Origin: Ophiostoma sp. CBS 140.51
Taxonomy: Eukaryota > Ascomycota > Sordariomycetes > Ophiostomatales > Ophiostomataceae
NCBI GenBank assembly: GCA_029298735.1
Contig: JANSLP010000060.1
Coordinates: 1 to 64,000, forward strand
Direction: 5' to 3'
DNA length: 64,000 nucleotides
Under the pieces are notes generated by a model. The model had not been told where the DNA came from. It did no database searches and was given only the letters and a program-made list of their open reading frames with translations. Positions 10,685-19,860 of this stretch are shown one piece after another (positions within the stretch are counted from its first letter, which is position 1; every line of letters begins with the position of its first letter). Position numbers and translations under genes: made by a program.

Positions 10685-10698
10685 ACACGTGATGACCC
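10685..10698. promoter_or_regulatory. ACACGTGAYGACCC element, copy 1
   Basis: This 14-mer contains the E-box-like core CACGTGA and recurs at 11052-11065 with a single T/C difference. The CACGTG core is the known target of bHLH factors such as Cbf1-type regulators. The two copies lie about 600 and 235 bp upstream of the SF3A1 start. Confidence 0.5.
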
Positions 10699-11051
10699 CA
10701 ACGCAATGCAAGGCTGCAGCGAGCGTCTCGATGAGTTTGGAATTCGTATATTCTATGTCTTTTCTGGACTTAAAGTGAGCATACTATTTATGTCTTGTGT
10801 CAAGTTGGAATTTATCAGTTTAAACGATGGGGCATAGAATATAAATATATCAACTCCCCAGCTCTGGCAGCGAAACGAGCAGGTTGCTGAACTGCTGTTA
10901 CGAGAAGAATTAGAAGAATTTAGAATGAAAATATAAAAATTTCAAGAGTTTCTTGCATTTTTGAAAGCATCTGCCCAGCTTTATATACTTTGCTGCTGAC
11001 ATTCATCTCAAGTGGACGATGTCGATATCCCGATCTTCAAAATTAGTCATC

Positions 11052-11065
11052 ACACGTGACGACCC
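11052..11065. promoter_or_regulatory. ACACGTGAYGACCC element, copy 2
   Basis: Second copy of the CACGTG-containing 14-mer, in the same orientation as the copy at 10685 and closer to the SF3A1 start. The conservation outside the core suggests a common binding site rather than a chance E-box. Confidence 0.5.
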
Positions 11066-11300
11066 TTGAAAGCTCCACTAGCGCGACCTTCTGTCGCCTT
11101 GTGCTGCCTCGTGAATTTTTACAGCGTGTTTGCTCGCAAAAGCTTCCCATATCGCCCCTCATCGACGACAACTGCACAACGACCACTTTGCGAGCAGATC
11201 GCGAGTAGATAAGACACCTTTCCTCCGCCTTCTATCGATTCCTACCATCCGATAGACTCTCGCATACTCTCTTACATACACACCCATCCCTCCTTTCACA

Positions 11301-12308
11301 ATGGCGTCGGACAACGCCGCATTGTCGGCGGCAGTGGCTGCCGCAACGGCAACTCTCGACCGCATCAAGCCGCCGGCCGGTGTGATTATGCCGCCCCCTG
11401 GTGAGATGCGTGAGGTCATCGAAAAGACGGCGGGTTACGCAGTGCGTGGTGGTGCGGGTATCGAGGCGCGGCTGCGCGAGAACCACAGCAACAACCCGAA
11501 ATTCAGTTTTGTGACGAACCCAGACGACGCGTTCCACGCCTACTACGAATGGCGGAAAGAAGAGTACAAAGCAGGACGAGTGACGGCCGTGGCAGCGGGA
11601 AGAGTAGCAGAGACGCCGGGTGCACCAGCTGGCGGCGCAGGAGGACTGCCTGCCGACGCACCCAAGGGCCCCGAGAAGCCGCCAGACTACGAGTTCTCGG
11701 CGCGGCTGCCCATCATGAATGCCAAGGATCTGGACATTTTGCGGTTGGCAGCGTCGTTTGTGGCCGTGCATGGCCGTCCGTTTCTGACCCAACTGCTACA
11801 GCGCGAGGTCAACAATGCCCAGTTCCAGTTCTTGCTGCCGAACCACTCGCTGCACAACTACTTTCAGCACATGGTCGACCAGTACACGCTGATCAACAAG
11901 GATCTGGGGGCGGCTCCAGTCGAGGGAGAGAACGACGGCGACAAGAAGGGGGTATCGACGGCCGACCGCTTGGCTTACCTGCGCAAGAATGCCGACGAAC
12001 GCTTCTCAATCCTGTTGCGGGCCAAGCAGCGGATCGCTTACAAGGACTGGGAGACGTCGCAGCGCAAGAAGGAGGAGTACGAGCGGGTGGTGGCCAAGGA
12101 GGAGCTGGCACGGATCGACTGGACCAACTTTACCGTCCTGGAAACGATTGTTTTTAGCGAGGCGGACGACTCGGCAGCGCTGCCGCCGCCAACGTCGCTC
12201 AACGACTTGCAGTACGCATCTCTGGAGGAGAAGAGCAAGCTGTCGATGTCGGCGAACCGGATGATTGAAGAGGCATTCCCTTTTGAGGCACCCTCTTACG
12301 GTCGGTAA
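11301..12308 (+). CDS. PRP21: Splicing factor 3A subunit 1 (PRP21/SF3A1), tandem SURP domains
   Basis: The SF3a subunit of U2 snRNP, needed for prespliceosome assembly. One frame of 335 residues starts at the ATG at 11301, in the context CACAATGGCG. The first SURP (SWAP) domain spans about residues 38-80 (VIEKTAGYAVRGGAGIEARLRE, then NPKFSFVTNPDDAFHAYYEW). The second spans about 138-185 (LDILRLAASFVAVHGRPFLTQLL, QFQFLLPNHSLHNYFQHMVDQY). A charged helical stretch follows around 240-275 (QRKKEEYERVVAKEELARIDW), as in SF3A1. The protein ends at APSYGR and lacks the proline-rich region and C-terminal ubiquitin-like domain of animal SF3A1. In length it is closer to budding-yeast Prp21. No good donor site was seen near the stop, so I take the short form as real. 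Confidence 0.9.
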   Translation: MASDNAALSAAVAAATATLDRIKPPAGVIMPPPGEMREVIEKTAGYAVRGGAGIEARLRENHSNNPKFSFVTNPDDAFHAYYEWRKEEYKAGRVTAVAAGRVAETPGAPAGGAGGLPADAPKGPEKPPDYEFSARLPIMNAKDLDILRLAASFVAVHGRPFLTQLLQREVNNAQFQFLLPNHSLHNYFQHMVDQYTLINKDLGAAPVEGENDGDKKGVSTADRLAYLRKNADERFSILLRAKQRIAYKDWETSQRKKEEYERVVAKEELARIDWTNFTVLETIVFSEADDSAALPPPTSLNDLQYASLEEKSKLSMSANRMIEEAFPFEAPSYGR

Positions 12309-12845
12309 TGTGTGGTGGAGCGATCGAAGAGACTATTGGGGGAACTTATAATATGATACCCGGAGCAGAATGGGGGGCGAGCATTGGGCGGTTGTTGAAA
12401 AAGTACGGTATGGAGTACATTGTGTACGATTATAAAAGGAAGGGCGAGCATTGGCGCAGGCGATGCATTTTATTCGATTCTTATGCTTATACAAGAGCTG
12501 CGATCTTTTGTTTGGATTTTTGCTTGTTACTTGGGAGCGTACGGTCTATTATTTATGATAGGATATACAAAACGGTGAGCACTTGTAGCTATCTGTATGC
12601 ATTTACTTTAAAGTATCAATTTTTTGGTCTTTCTTATTAAGTAATTCTATAACGTCAAAATGCAACTAGAACAGATCTATGTCTAGACCAACAGCCGTTT
12701 CTAACAAGCATCTCTAAATCGTAATCAAACATCGCACGGGGTATGTTTCGCTATGCCAAAAAAGCAGGAGGTGCAAAAAAAAAGGACATGGAAACACAAC
12801 CACATCGTCATTACATCCACCAAACACTGCAGATACCCCCTTCTT
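12309..12845. other. Convergent 3' spacer SF3A1/PQ-loop gene
   Basis: AT-rich sequence between two converging stop codons, presumably both 3' UTRs. Nothing else seen. Confidence 0.5.
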
Positions 12846-14383
12846 CTACCGCTTCTCATCAAACTCAGTCTCAATCTCACCACATTGCGTCGGCGCCACA
12901 CTGTCGCTGCAAGAGCGGGATAGACAGGCGTCATCCGTTGTAGCGGTGTTCGGGGCCGACTGTGTGGCGACGGCAGGCGTCGACGAGGCGGCGGTAAGGT
13001 GTGAGGGACCGCCATAGGCAGGCACCTCCGTTGGGACCGCCTTCTCGTTCGTCGGCAGAGCCTGCTCCTCGTCGTTGCGTCGCGCCGTAGCAGCCTCCAG
13101 GTCCAGCGCATTTGGCTTCATGTGCTTGCCGTTGAAGCGGTTGCGCCACCAGGCCGAGGTAAAGAAGGGGTGCAGGGGCCGCTCGGCAAAGGGGAAATTG
13201 TCGGCGCCGCGCTCGGCAATGATTTCGGCGGCGAGTTCGTCAAACGTCTTGCCCTCGGCCTTGGCCTGTTTGCGGAGCTTGCGGGTGCGGATGAGCCAGA
13301 TAATGTGCGACATAAAGATGCCAATCTCCAGCAGGGCGCATATAACGTAGAGGACACCACCAAGAATGTCAAAAGTGTTTTGGGCGACGAGGGCCATGAG
13401 TGAGAAAAAGGCACCGCTCCAGTCCATGGCCAAAAACACAAAGTTGATGCCGACGACGCGGCCGCGGCGCTTGTAGATTTCAAAGTAAGGGGGGATAAGA
13501 CCGGCAGCGAGAAAAATTGAAGCGATGATACCGACGGCGAGGGCGGGGGCTTCGTTGCCGCGTTCGTAAATGGGCTTGAGTGTCAGGATGAGGGCGGCTT
13601 CGATGCCGGCAAAAAGAACTGCGAGGGCGAGACCGGCGGCGGCGGCCTTCTTGACGGACCAACCGTTGCCGTAAATCAGAATCTGGGACCAGCTGATGAG
13701 GCAGAGGCCCATAAAGACTTGTGGTTGGACCTGGATGGGAATGTTGTAGTTTTGCATGATGGCATAAGCACCAAAAGGCACACCACATACGCCCCACAAG
13801 AACATCATGAGGGCCGGCAGGCCGTCCGTCTTCTTTGTCCGCCAGTTGGTCCATATTTGGGGAATCAACTGAACACACCAGAATCTGTAGACAGAAGTTA
13901 GTATCAAGGTTAAACAAATACTTGGTTTTCGAGTAACTTTGAGTTCATCGGACGTCGATCCGGCTCGATATCCCGGCCGTGACACAAGATCGACGACGGG
14001 AGGGTTGTGTTACGGATGGTTATGTTACTCACACTGGCACAGCATGTTAGTAACCAATCATGGTATATGGTAAAGAAAATAGTCAACAAACGTTGAATAT
14101 AAATAAGGAAATTGGCTTACCTGTGCCGATTGTCTGATTGCAGGAAAAAATCATATAATGTTAGTCAAAGCTTCTCTTCGTGGAGGAGTTTATGAGGTCG
14201 TCTGTGTTGCTGTAACACGACCGAATTTGAAAGCAACACCAGAGTTGCTCGATGCGAATATCGGAAAAACTTACGCCTAACACATTGGCGGCCTGGATGA
14301 GAGTATGTTAGTAGAAGCTTTATGAATGGTCCTCCTGATGGCAAGACAATACATACCACTGGGATACTTGTTTGCGGCGCCAT
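12846..14383 (-). CDS. PQ-loop repeat membrane protein with five exons, one of a single nucleotide
   Basis: A multi-pass membrane protein of the PQ-loop (MtN3/saliva-like) superfamily, whose members include lysosomal or vacuolar transporters and receptors. My splice model is exons 14383-14357, 14292-14275, 14133-14121, 14033 (one base) and 13884-12846, giving 365 residues. The N-terminus then reads MAPQTSIPVAANVLGTIGTV followed by FWCVQLIPQIW, a continuous first PQ motif. Introns are 64, 141, 87 and 148 nt, each with GT..AG and a CTAAC branch. The first PQ loop (LIPQIWTNWRTKKTDGLP) lies near residues 25-42. The second, degenerate PQ motif (LIPPYFEIYKRRG) is near 155. About seven hydrophobic segments are visible up to residue 240, and the tail after that is polar and Ser/Thr rich. 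Substrate and location are not predictable from what I see. Family assignment is good; the microexon is inferred. Confidence 0.85.
14033..14033 (-). other. Candidate 1-nt microexon (base T in the mRNA)
   Basis: On the minus strand this base sits directly between a canonical branch-plus-acceptor (TTACTAAC ... TGCCAG, ending at 14034) and a strong donor (GTGAGTAAC, starting at 14032). Exon 3 ends in phase 1 (ACA G) and the last exon starts with the third base of a codon (A TTC TGG). Exactly one nucleotide, modulo 3, is therefore needed to keep the PQ-loop frame, and this T supplies it, making a Val codon (GTA). A five-nucleotide alternative using the next GT (GTAAC) creates a stop codon. Confidence 0.7.
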
Positions 14384-16569
14384 GGTGGGTGACTGTGGCC
14401 GTCGACGAGTATGGTCGAAAGTAAAGTTGAAGTTGAAGAAAGAAGGTTCGTTGGTGAAAGTGAATCGGAGGAGAGGAGAAGTAGAGGCAGTCCGGTCTAG
14501 AAATATTTCTGACTAAGGAAGGTACAGACTGTAGTAGTATCGAATCGGGCAGGGAGTGTCAAGTCACTGTAGCGTGGCAGACGGGAAAGTGCCACTGTTG
14601 GTTCCAAGAAGAGCCAAGCCAAGTTCAAAAGCCAAGTTTGACAGTTCAAAGCCAAGACGGAAAGAGCTCGTGGGTGAAGTTGTCAAATTCTGGGGAAAGA
14701 AAGAAGCAGAGACTGGCAAAGTCCACGACAGCGACTGATATATATAAGCCGGTGCGGCGGGCAACTAGAAACGACCCGAAGAAGAAGGAAAAATAAAAGA
14801 GGAATAGAAGTACGAGTCCGGGAATCGAGGCGTCCGTCATGTTAGTCAACGACAATATGGGGGCAAGATGGACGACAATCGACGACAGTGGGTAGGAAAA
14901 AAGAAAAGAAAAACAGAGAATAAAAAAAATGGAGAGGGCCTTCGAGGGCTTGTGCGTAGAAGGAAAGAACGAAAGAACCGTCTTCGAGCAAAAAGGCAAA
15001 AGAAGGAAGGAACAATCGACACTGAAGCACCAAAACTTTTTTAGAGTCGTATCTTCTTCCCCAATTGCGCAGGTCATCTTCACAGAAAAAAACACCGGCA
15101 GCCTTGCTTTTTTAATGCTTAAACGGCGGCAGGCCCGCTTCAGGTGGCCGTCTTGTGCCCACGGACTTTGCCATTCACGTTTTTTGCACGCTTTTTTGCA
15201 GGCTTTGACGCCATTGACTGTTCTTTGCTCCGTCTTTTTCTGCGTGTAGTGGTCGTTTTCTCTTTCCTAATCGGGCTAGTACATACGACTTTGACGGTCT
15301 GGCCGCCCCGTGTAGAACCCCCAAAGCCCCCACTTTCACGACTCTGCGCCGGAACTGCAGTTTCCAGTGACCATGCGGTGCGCTGTAGTGGCCTCGGATA
15401 TGTTCAAGATATTGACAAGACAACGGCCCGGTATGTCAAGACTTTGAACCGACCCTGTTGGCCCCTGATGGGTTCCGTATGTTGACGGCCTGCCCAGAAT
15501 GGGAAAAAGCTTGTTGGGGCTTGTTGACAGTGAAAGTGGAAGAAGTGAGGCCATTTGAGATTGCAAAAAATGTATGACGACCGAATATTGGAAGATGACG
15601 ACCAATATTGGAAAAGATGTGAAATCAAACTCAGATTGATAATCAAGACACGAGGAGCTTGACTAATGAACCTGCCGTGAACAAGGACGATCACCGACAG
15701 CTATCATAAGATGCCATTACGGAAGAGAGCTATCTGCCTGTCGAACGGATAACAGATCCGAGGATGCTAACCTCACATTATTACTTCCTTACGCCCACAA
15801 CGCGCGGGGAAGCTTTGGGGACGTAAGGGCTGCATGGCCGTGCATGATGTTTCTTTGGGATTTGAGAGGCACCTTAATATTCCTATCGCACTCCTTCGTC
15901 CAATATCGTTATCGTGTCGGCTATCGTCTGCGCTTGTTGGATTTGATCTTGACCTTCCCCAGGTAAACTCACACGTTCGTTATCATGATTGACCATGCCG
16001 TTAGCTCATGCGGAGTATATCAATAGTGAAGGATCTCAATGTTTATCGCGAGATCTGTGACAATCGAGGGACTGGATAACATCAGACAAGTTCAAGAAAG
16101 CTTCCTTTCTGTTCCTGTGACTAAGCATGTGCACCGTAGATATGGAATCTTTAGTATTGATGATGAGCAATCCAACAAATTTCCTAATTAGGACATATAT
16201 CAAGAAAAATTGTGGAAAAATGCGAGCACCAAGAATGTGGAAAACGGAGAAAGCTTGACTTGCTTGTGAGTCCTCGTGGAGTCGCGGGTTTTGGCATGTG
16301 GAGTTTGCACTGTAAGTTTGCCGGCCGGCAGTGTTGAGATACAATGTTAGGCGCCCAGGCGCCAAGGTCCTCATCAGTGCAGCCGCTCTATTTTGGGTGG
16401 TGACCGCCCTGGAGCTTCGGCTCTCACCGCCTTCAGTATCTGCCAAATTTCATCCGGCAGTACTAAGAAAAAATCGACGCCTTCCCAAACCGCCCTGAAA
16501 ATTACATAGTTCCGTTTGGCAGTCTGCACAATACCCCCTTCCACCACAACCACAACCACACACACGACC
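14384..16569. promoter_or_regulatory. Divergent spacer PQ-loop gene/CMS1
   Basis: 2.2 kb holding the promoters of two divergent genes. A TATATATAAG stretch lies at about 14737-14746, roughly 355 bp upstream of the PQ-loop start, and could be its TATA element. The minus strand from about 14750 to 15100 is pyrimidine rich. No coding sequence is supported. Confidence 0.4.
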
Positions 16570-17661
16570 ATGTCCGACCGCCAACCATTACCACCCCCAG
16601 AGCCGCCCAAGCCCACGCGGCCACCTTTCAAGAGAGGAGGCTTCCAGGGCGGTGGCAAGCGCAAACGTGACGACGGCAACGGCAACGGCAACGGACCCGG
16701 CCTCCCCACCGACCGCGACAATGTCAACGGCTATGTGCCGCCCCCAAGCAAGGGACCCCGTCCCAAGAAGCAGCGCAAGGAAAAGAAGGAAGGAGACGAC
16801 GCAGACAAGCCCAAACAGACCCCGCCGCCGCCATTGACCGCCGAAGAGAAGCGCGCCAAGTTCAAGGCCAAGAAGCAAAAGGCCAAGGAAAACAATAAGA
16901 ATAATTCTCAGAAACACCCCAACGCCGTCAACGAAGCCGACCTCGACTACGATTTGGCTCTCAACCGCTCGTTTTCCCGCATGGACGCTGCGCTGTCGGC
17001 CGCCTACTTGGCCCGCCAGACAAAACGCTACGGCGCCGACTTGAGCGAGATCGAGCTGGCTGACCTCAGTGTGCCGATTGGTGCCTTTGTGGACTCGTCG
17101 CCGTACGAAAAGGACCGGACGCTCGAGAACCTGGCAGACTTTTTGGAGGATATGGCGCCCATCACCGAAACGGGCAAGCCGGGAAGCAAGGGCAAGGGCA
17201 AGCAGATTCTGCACACGGCGCCCGAGGCTAAGGGCGCACCGCACACGATTGTGGTCACGGGTGCAGGCCAACGGGCGGCTGATCTGGTGCGGGCGGTGCG
17301 GGCGTTTGGCACCAAGAACAATGCCGTGGCCAAGCTGTTTGCGAAGCACATTAAGCTGGCCGAGGCTGTCGAGTTTCTAGGGAAGCATCGGACAGGATTG
17401 GCCGTGGGTACCCCCGCACGCCTCATTGACCTCCTCGAAAGCGGCGCGCTGTCGGTGGCGCACTTACGGCGGATTGTGGTGGACGCGTCGCACATTGACC
17501 AGAAGAAGCGGGGTGTGCTGGACATGTCAGATACGGTGCTGCCAGTGATGAAGTGGTTGTCGCGGCCTGAGATCAAGGCGCGGTACAACACGGGTGAGGC
17601 GGAGGGCGAGGAAGAAAAGCCCAAGGATGCCCCAAAGCCGATATCGATTCTTCTCTACTAA
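16570..17661 (+). CDS. CMS1: CMS1-like ribosome biogenesis protein
   Basis: Homologous to yeast Cms1 and animal CMSS1, nucleolar proteins of the small-subunit (90S) processome. The start is the ATG at 16570, in the context GACCATGTC; an upstream in-frame TTG is not used. The product has 363 residues. The first 130 are low complexity and strongly basic (PPFKRGG, GPRPKKQRKEKKE, AEEKRAKFKAKKQKAKE), typical of nucleolar proteins. The C-terminal two thirds is the CMS1 domain, which resembles a helicase RecA fold: IVVTGAGQRAADLVRAVRAF near 243, AKLFAKHIKLAEAVEFL near 270, VGTPARLIDLLESGALSV near 295, and RRIVVDASHIDQKKRG near 316. There is no DEAD box and no Walker A lysine, so it is not an active helicase. 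It ends KPISILLY and converges with RAC1. Confidence 0.88.
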   Translation: MSDRQPLPPPEPPKPTRPPFKRGGFQGGGKRKRDDGNGNGNGPGLPTDRDNVNGYVPPPSKGPRPKKQRKEKKEGDDADKPKQTPPPPLTAEEKRAKFKAKKQKAKENNKNNSQKHPNAVNEADLDYDLALNRSFSRMDAALSAAYLARQTKRYGADLSEIELADLSVPIGAFVDSSPYEKDRTLENLADFLEDMAPITETGKPGSKGKGKQILHTAPEAKGAPHTIVVTGAGQRAADLVRAVRAFGTKNNAVAKLFAKHIKLAEAVEFLGKHRTGLAVGTPARLIDLLESGALSVAHLRRIVVDASHIDQKKRGVLDMSDTVLPVMKWLSRPEIKARYNTGEAEGEEEKPKDAPKPISILLY

Positions 17662-18610
17662 GGAGAGGGAATTGAGATACAAAAGCATTGCAGTTGATTT
17701 AAGGCGCAACGGACATTTGTGTTTTATTATAGGAGTTCATGTCTTTATAGTTTCTTTTCGGACATCTAATAGCCTTTCATTGTTCCATTTTACTTCGTTT
17801 CCATACTCTATGTGATAGATCTGTACTTGTGTGCTTCCATAGCAGGACTTCGGCTCTTGTAACTAAGGCATTATAAACCCTTTGAGGTAAATATAAAGCA
17901 CGTATAAGAACAACGTTGAAAGACAATACAATAAACAAGAGACAACTGTAAACTGTGGGCTATGTACGTCATATATAAGGGGAGGGAGAGAGAAGGACGA
18001 GAAACGGAGAACGATGATAAAAAGAACGTTTCATGAAATCCAGAAAGAGTAGTATATGACGAAATGACGAAATACGCAATAAAAATGACCGATACCTGTA
18101 AACAATAAACAAGAAACAAACAAAACAGCAGAAGACAGTATAAAAAAAGCGGAAATCATGAAACGGAGAAGTGAAAAGGGGCTGGGCAGGCGATCAGAAC
18201 AGAAAAACACAAAAAGGGTGCCGCAAAGGAATACGGATAGCAAAAGAAGATCCAAGCACCAAAACTGAAAACCCTTTTGCACACCCTTTCGGCATACTTC
18301 TCCTGCCACCACAGCCCAAGGTTGTTTCTATTCTTCACGAGCCCTCACTGCCACCATATGAAAAACGGGCAAGACAGCAAAGGCATCAAAAAATCCCAAC
18401 GCATGCCCACAGCAGCACACGTTCGAGAGAGTCCAAAATCAAACAAATATATAAAAAAGGAGGGGTATCCACTCTACTCGCACCCGGGGATCCGCGATCC
18501 GGGTACAAAAAAGGGCGGGGGCAGCTCAAGTCCCGCCGCCATATCGTCTTCATCTTCGCGTTGTCGTCGTTCATGCACATCGTCTCTTCAGCGTAACTTA
18601 TGCGGGTCGC
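17662..18610. other. Convergent 3' spacer CMS1/RAC1
   Basis: About 950 bp between two converging stop codons, A-rich on the plus strand. Presumably the two 3' UTRs; no further gene or RNA recognised. Confidence 0.45.
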
Positions 18611-19541
<931 letters not shown>

Positions 19542-19838
19542 CTTGATTTTGGATTTGTGAGTTGTTTAGACACCGATTTGTCTGGATATTTTGTTGAGGA
19601 GGTTGGTAGGAGGTTGAAGAGGGACAGGCGTTAAAATTCCCGAGAATGCAATCCGATGCTTGTGAAGAAAGACGACCTTCGTTCGATCCGATTATATGTG
19701 ATGTGTATGGACGGGAGAAATAGCGGCGAGCGAGGCAGATCAAACTTGGCCTGCAGAAGAAGAGAGAAAAGGTCGGTGGCGGGCTATCGGGCAGTTTGTG
19801 GTCTGCGGTTTTTAGGTGGGTGGTAGAAAAGAAACCTG

Positions 19839-19860
19839 CTGCGGAAAAAGAGCTAATGTT
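19839..19860 (-). other. RAC1: Candidate 3' splice site in the RAC1 leader
   Basis: On the minus strand a CTAAC branch motif is followed about 20 nt later by a T-rich tract and CGCAG, the same architecture as the coding introns. It lies about 300 nt upstream of the RAC1 ATG. A partner donor is uncertain; AAG followed by GTACGC near 21192 is one option. Confidence 0.3.

Larger units (their letters stand above)
9757..11300. promoter_or_regulatory. Divergent spacer SNX3/SF3A1
   Basis: A 1.5 kb region holding the two promoters. It contains a perfect 10-bp inverted repeat at 10349-10378 and two copies of a CACGTG-containing element at 10685 and 11052, listed separately. No gene is supported here; the long open frame over 9330-10241 on the minus strand is a frame shadow of SNX3 and its promoter. 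Confidence 0.5.
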
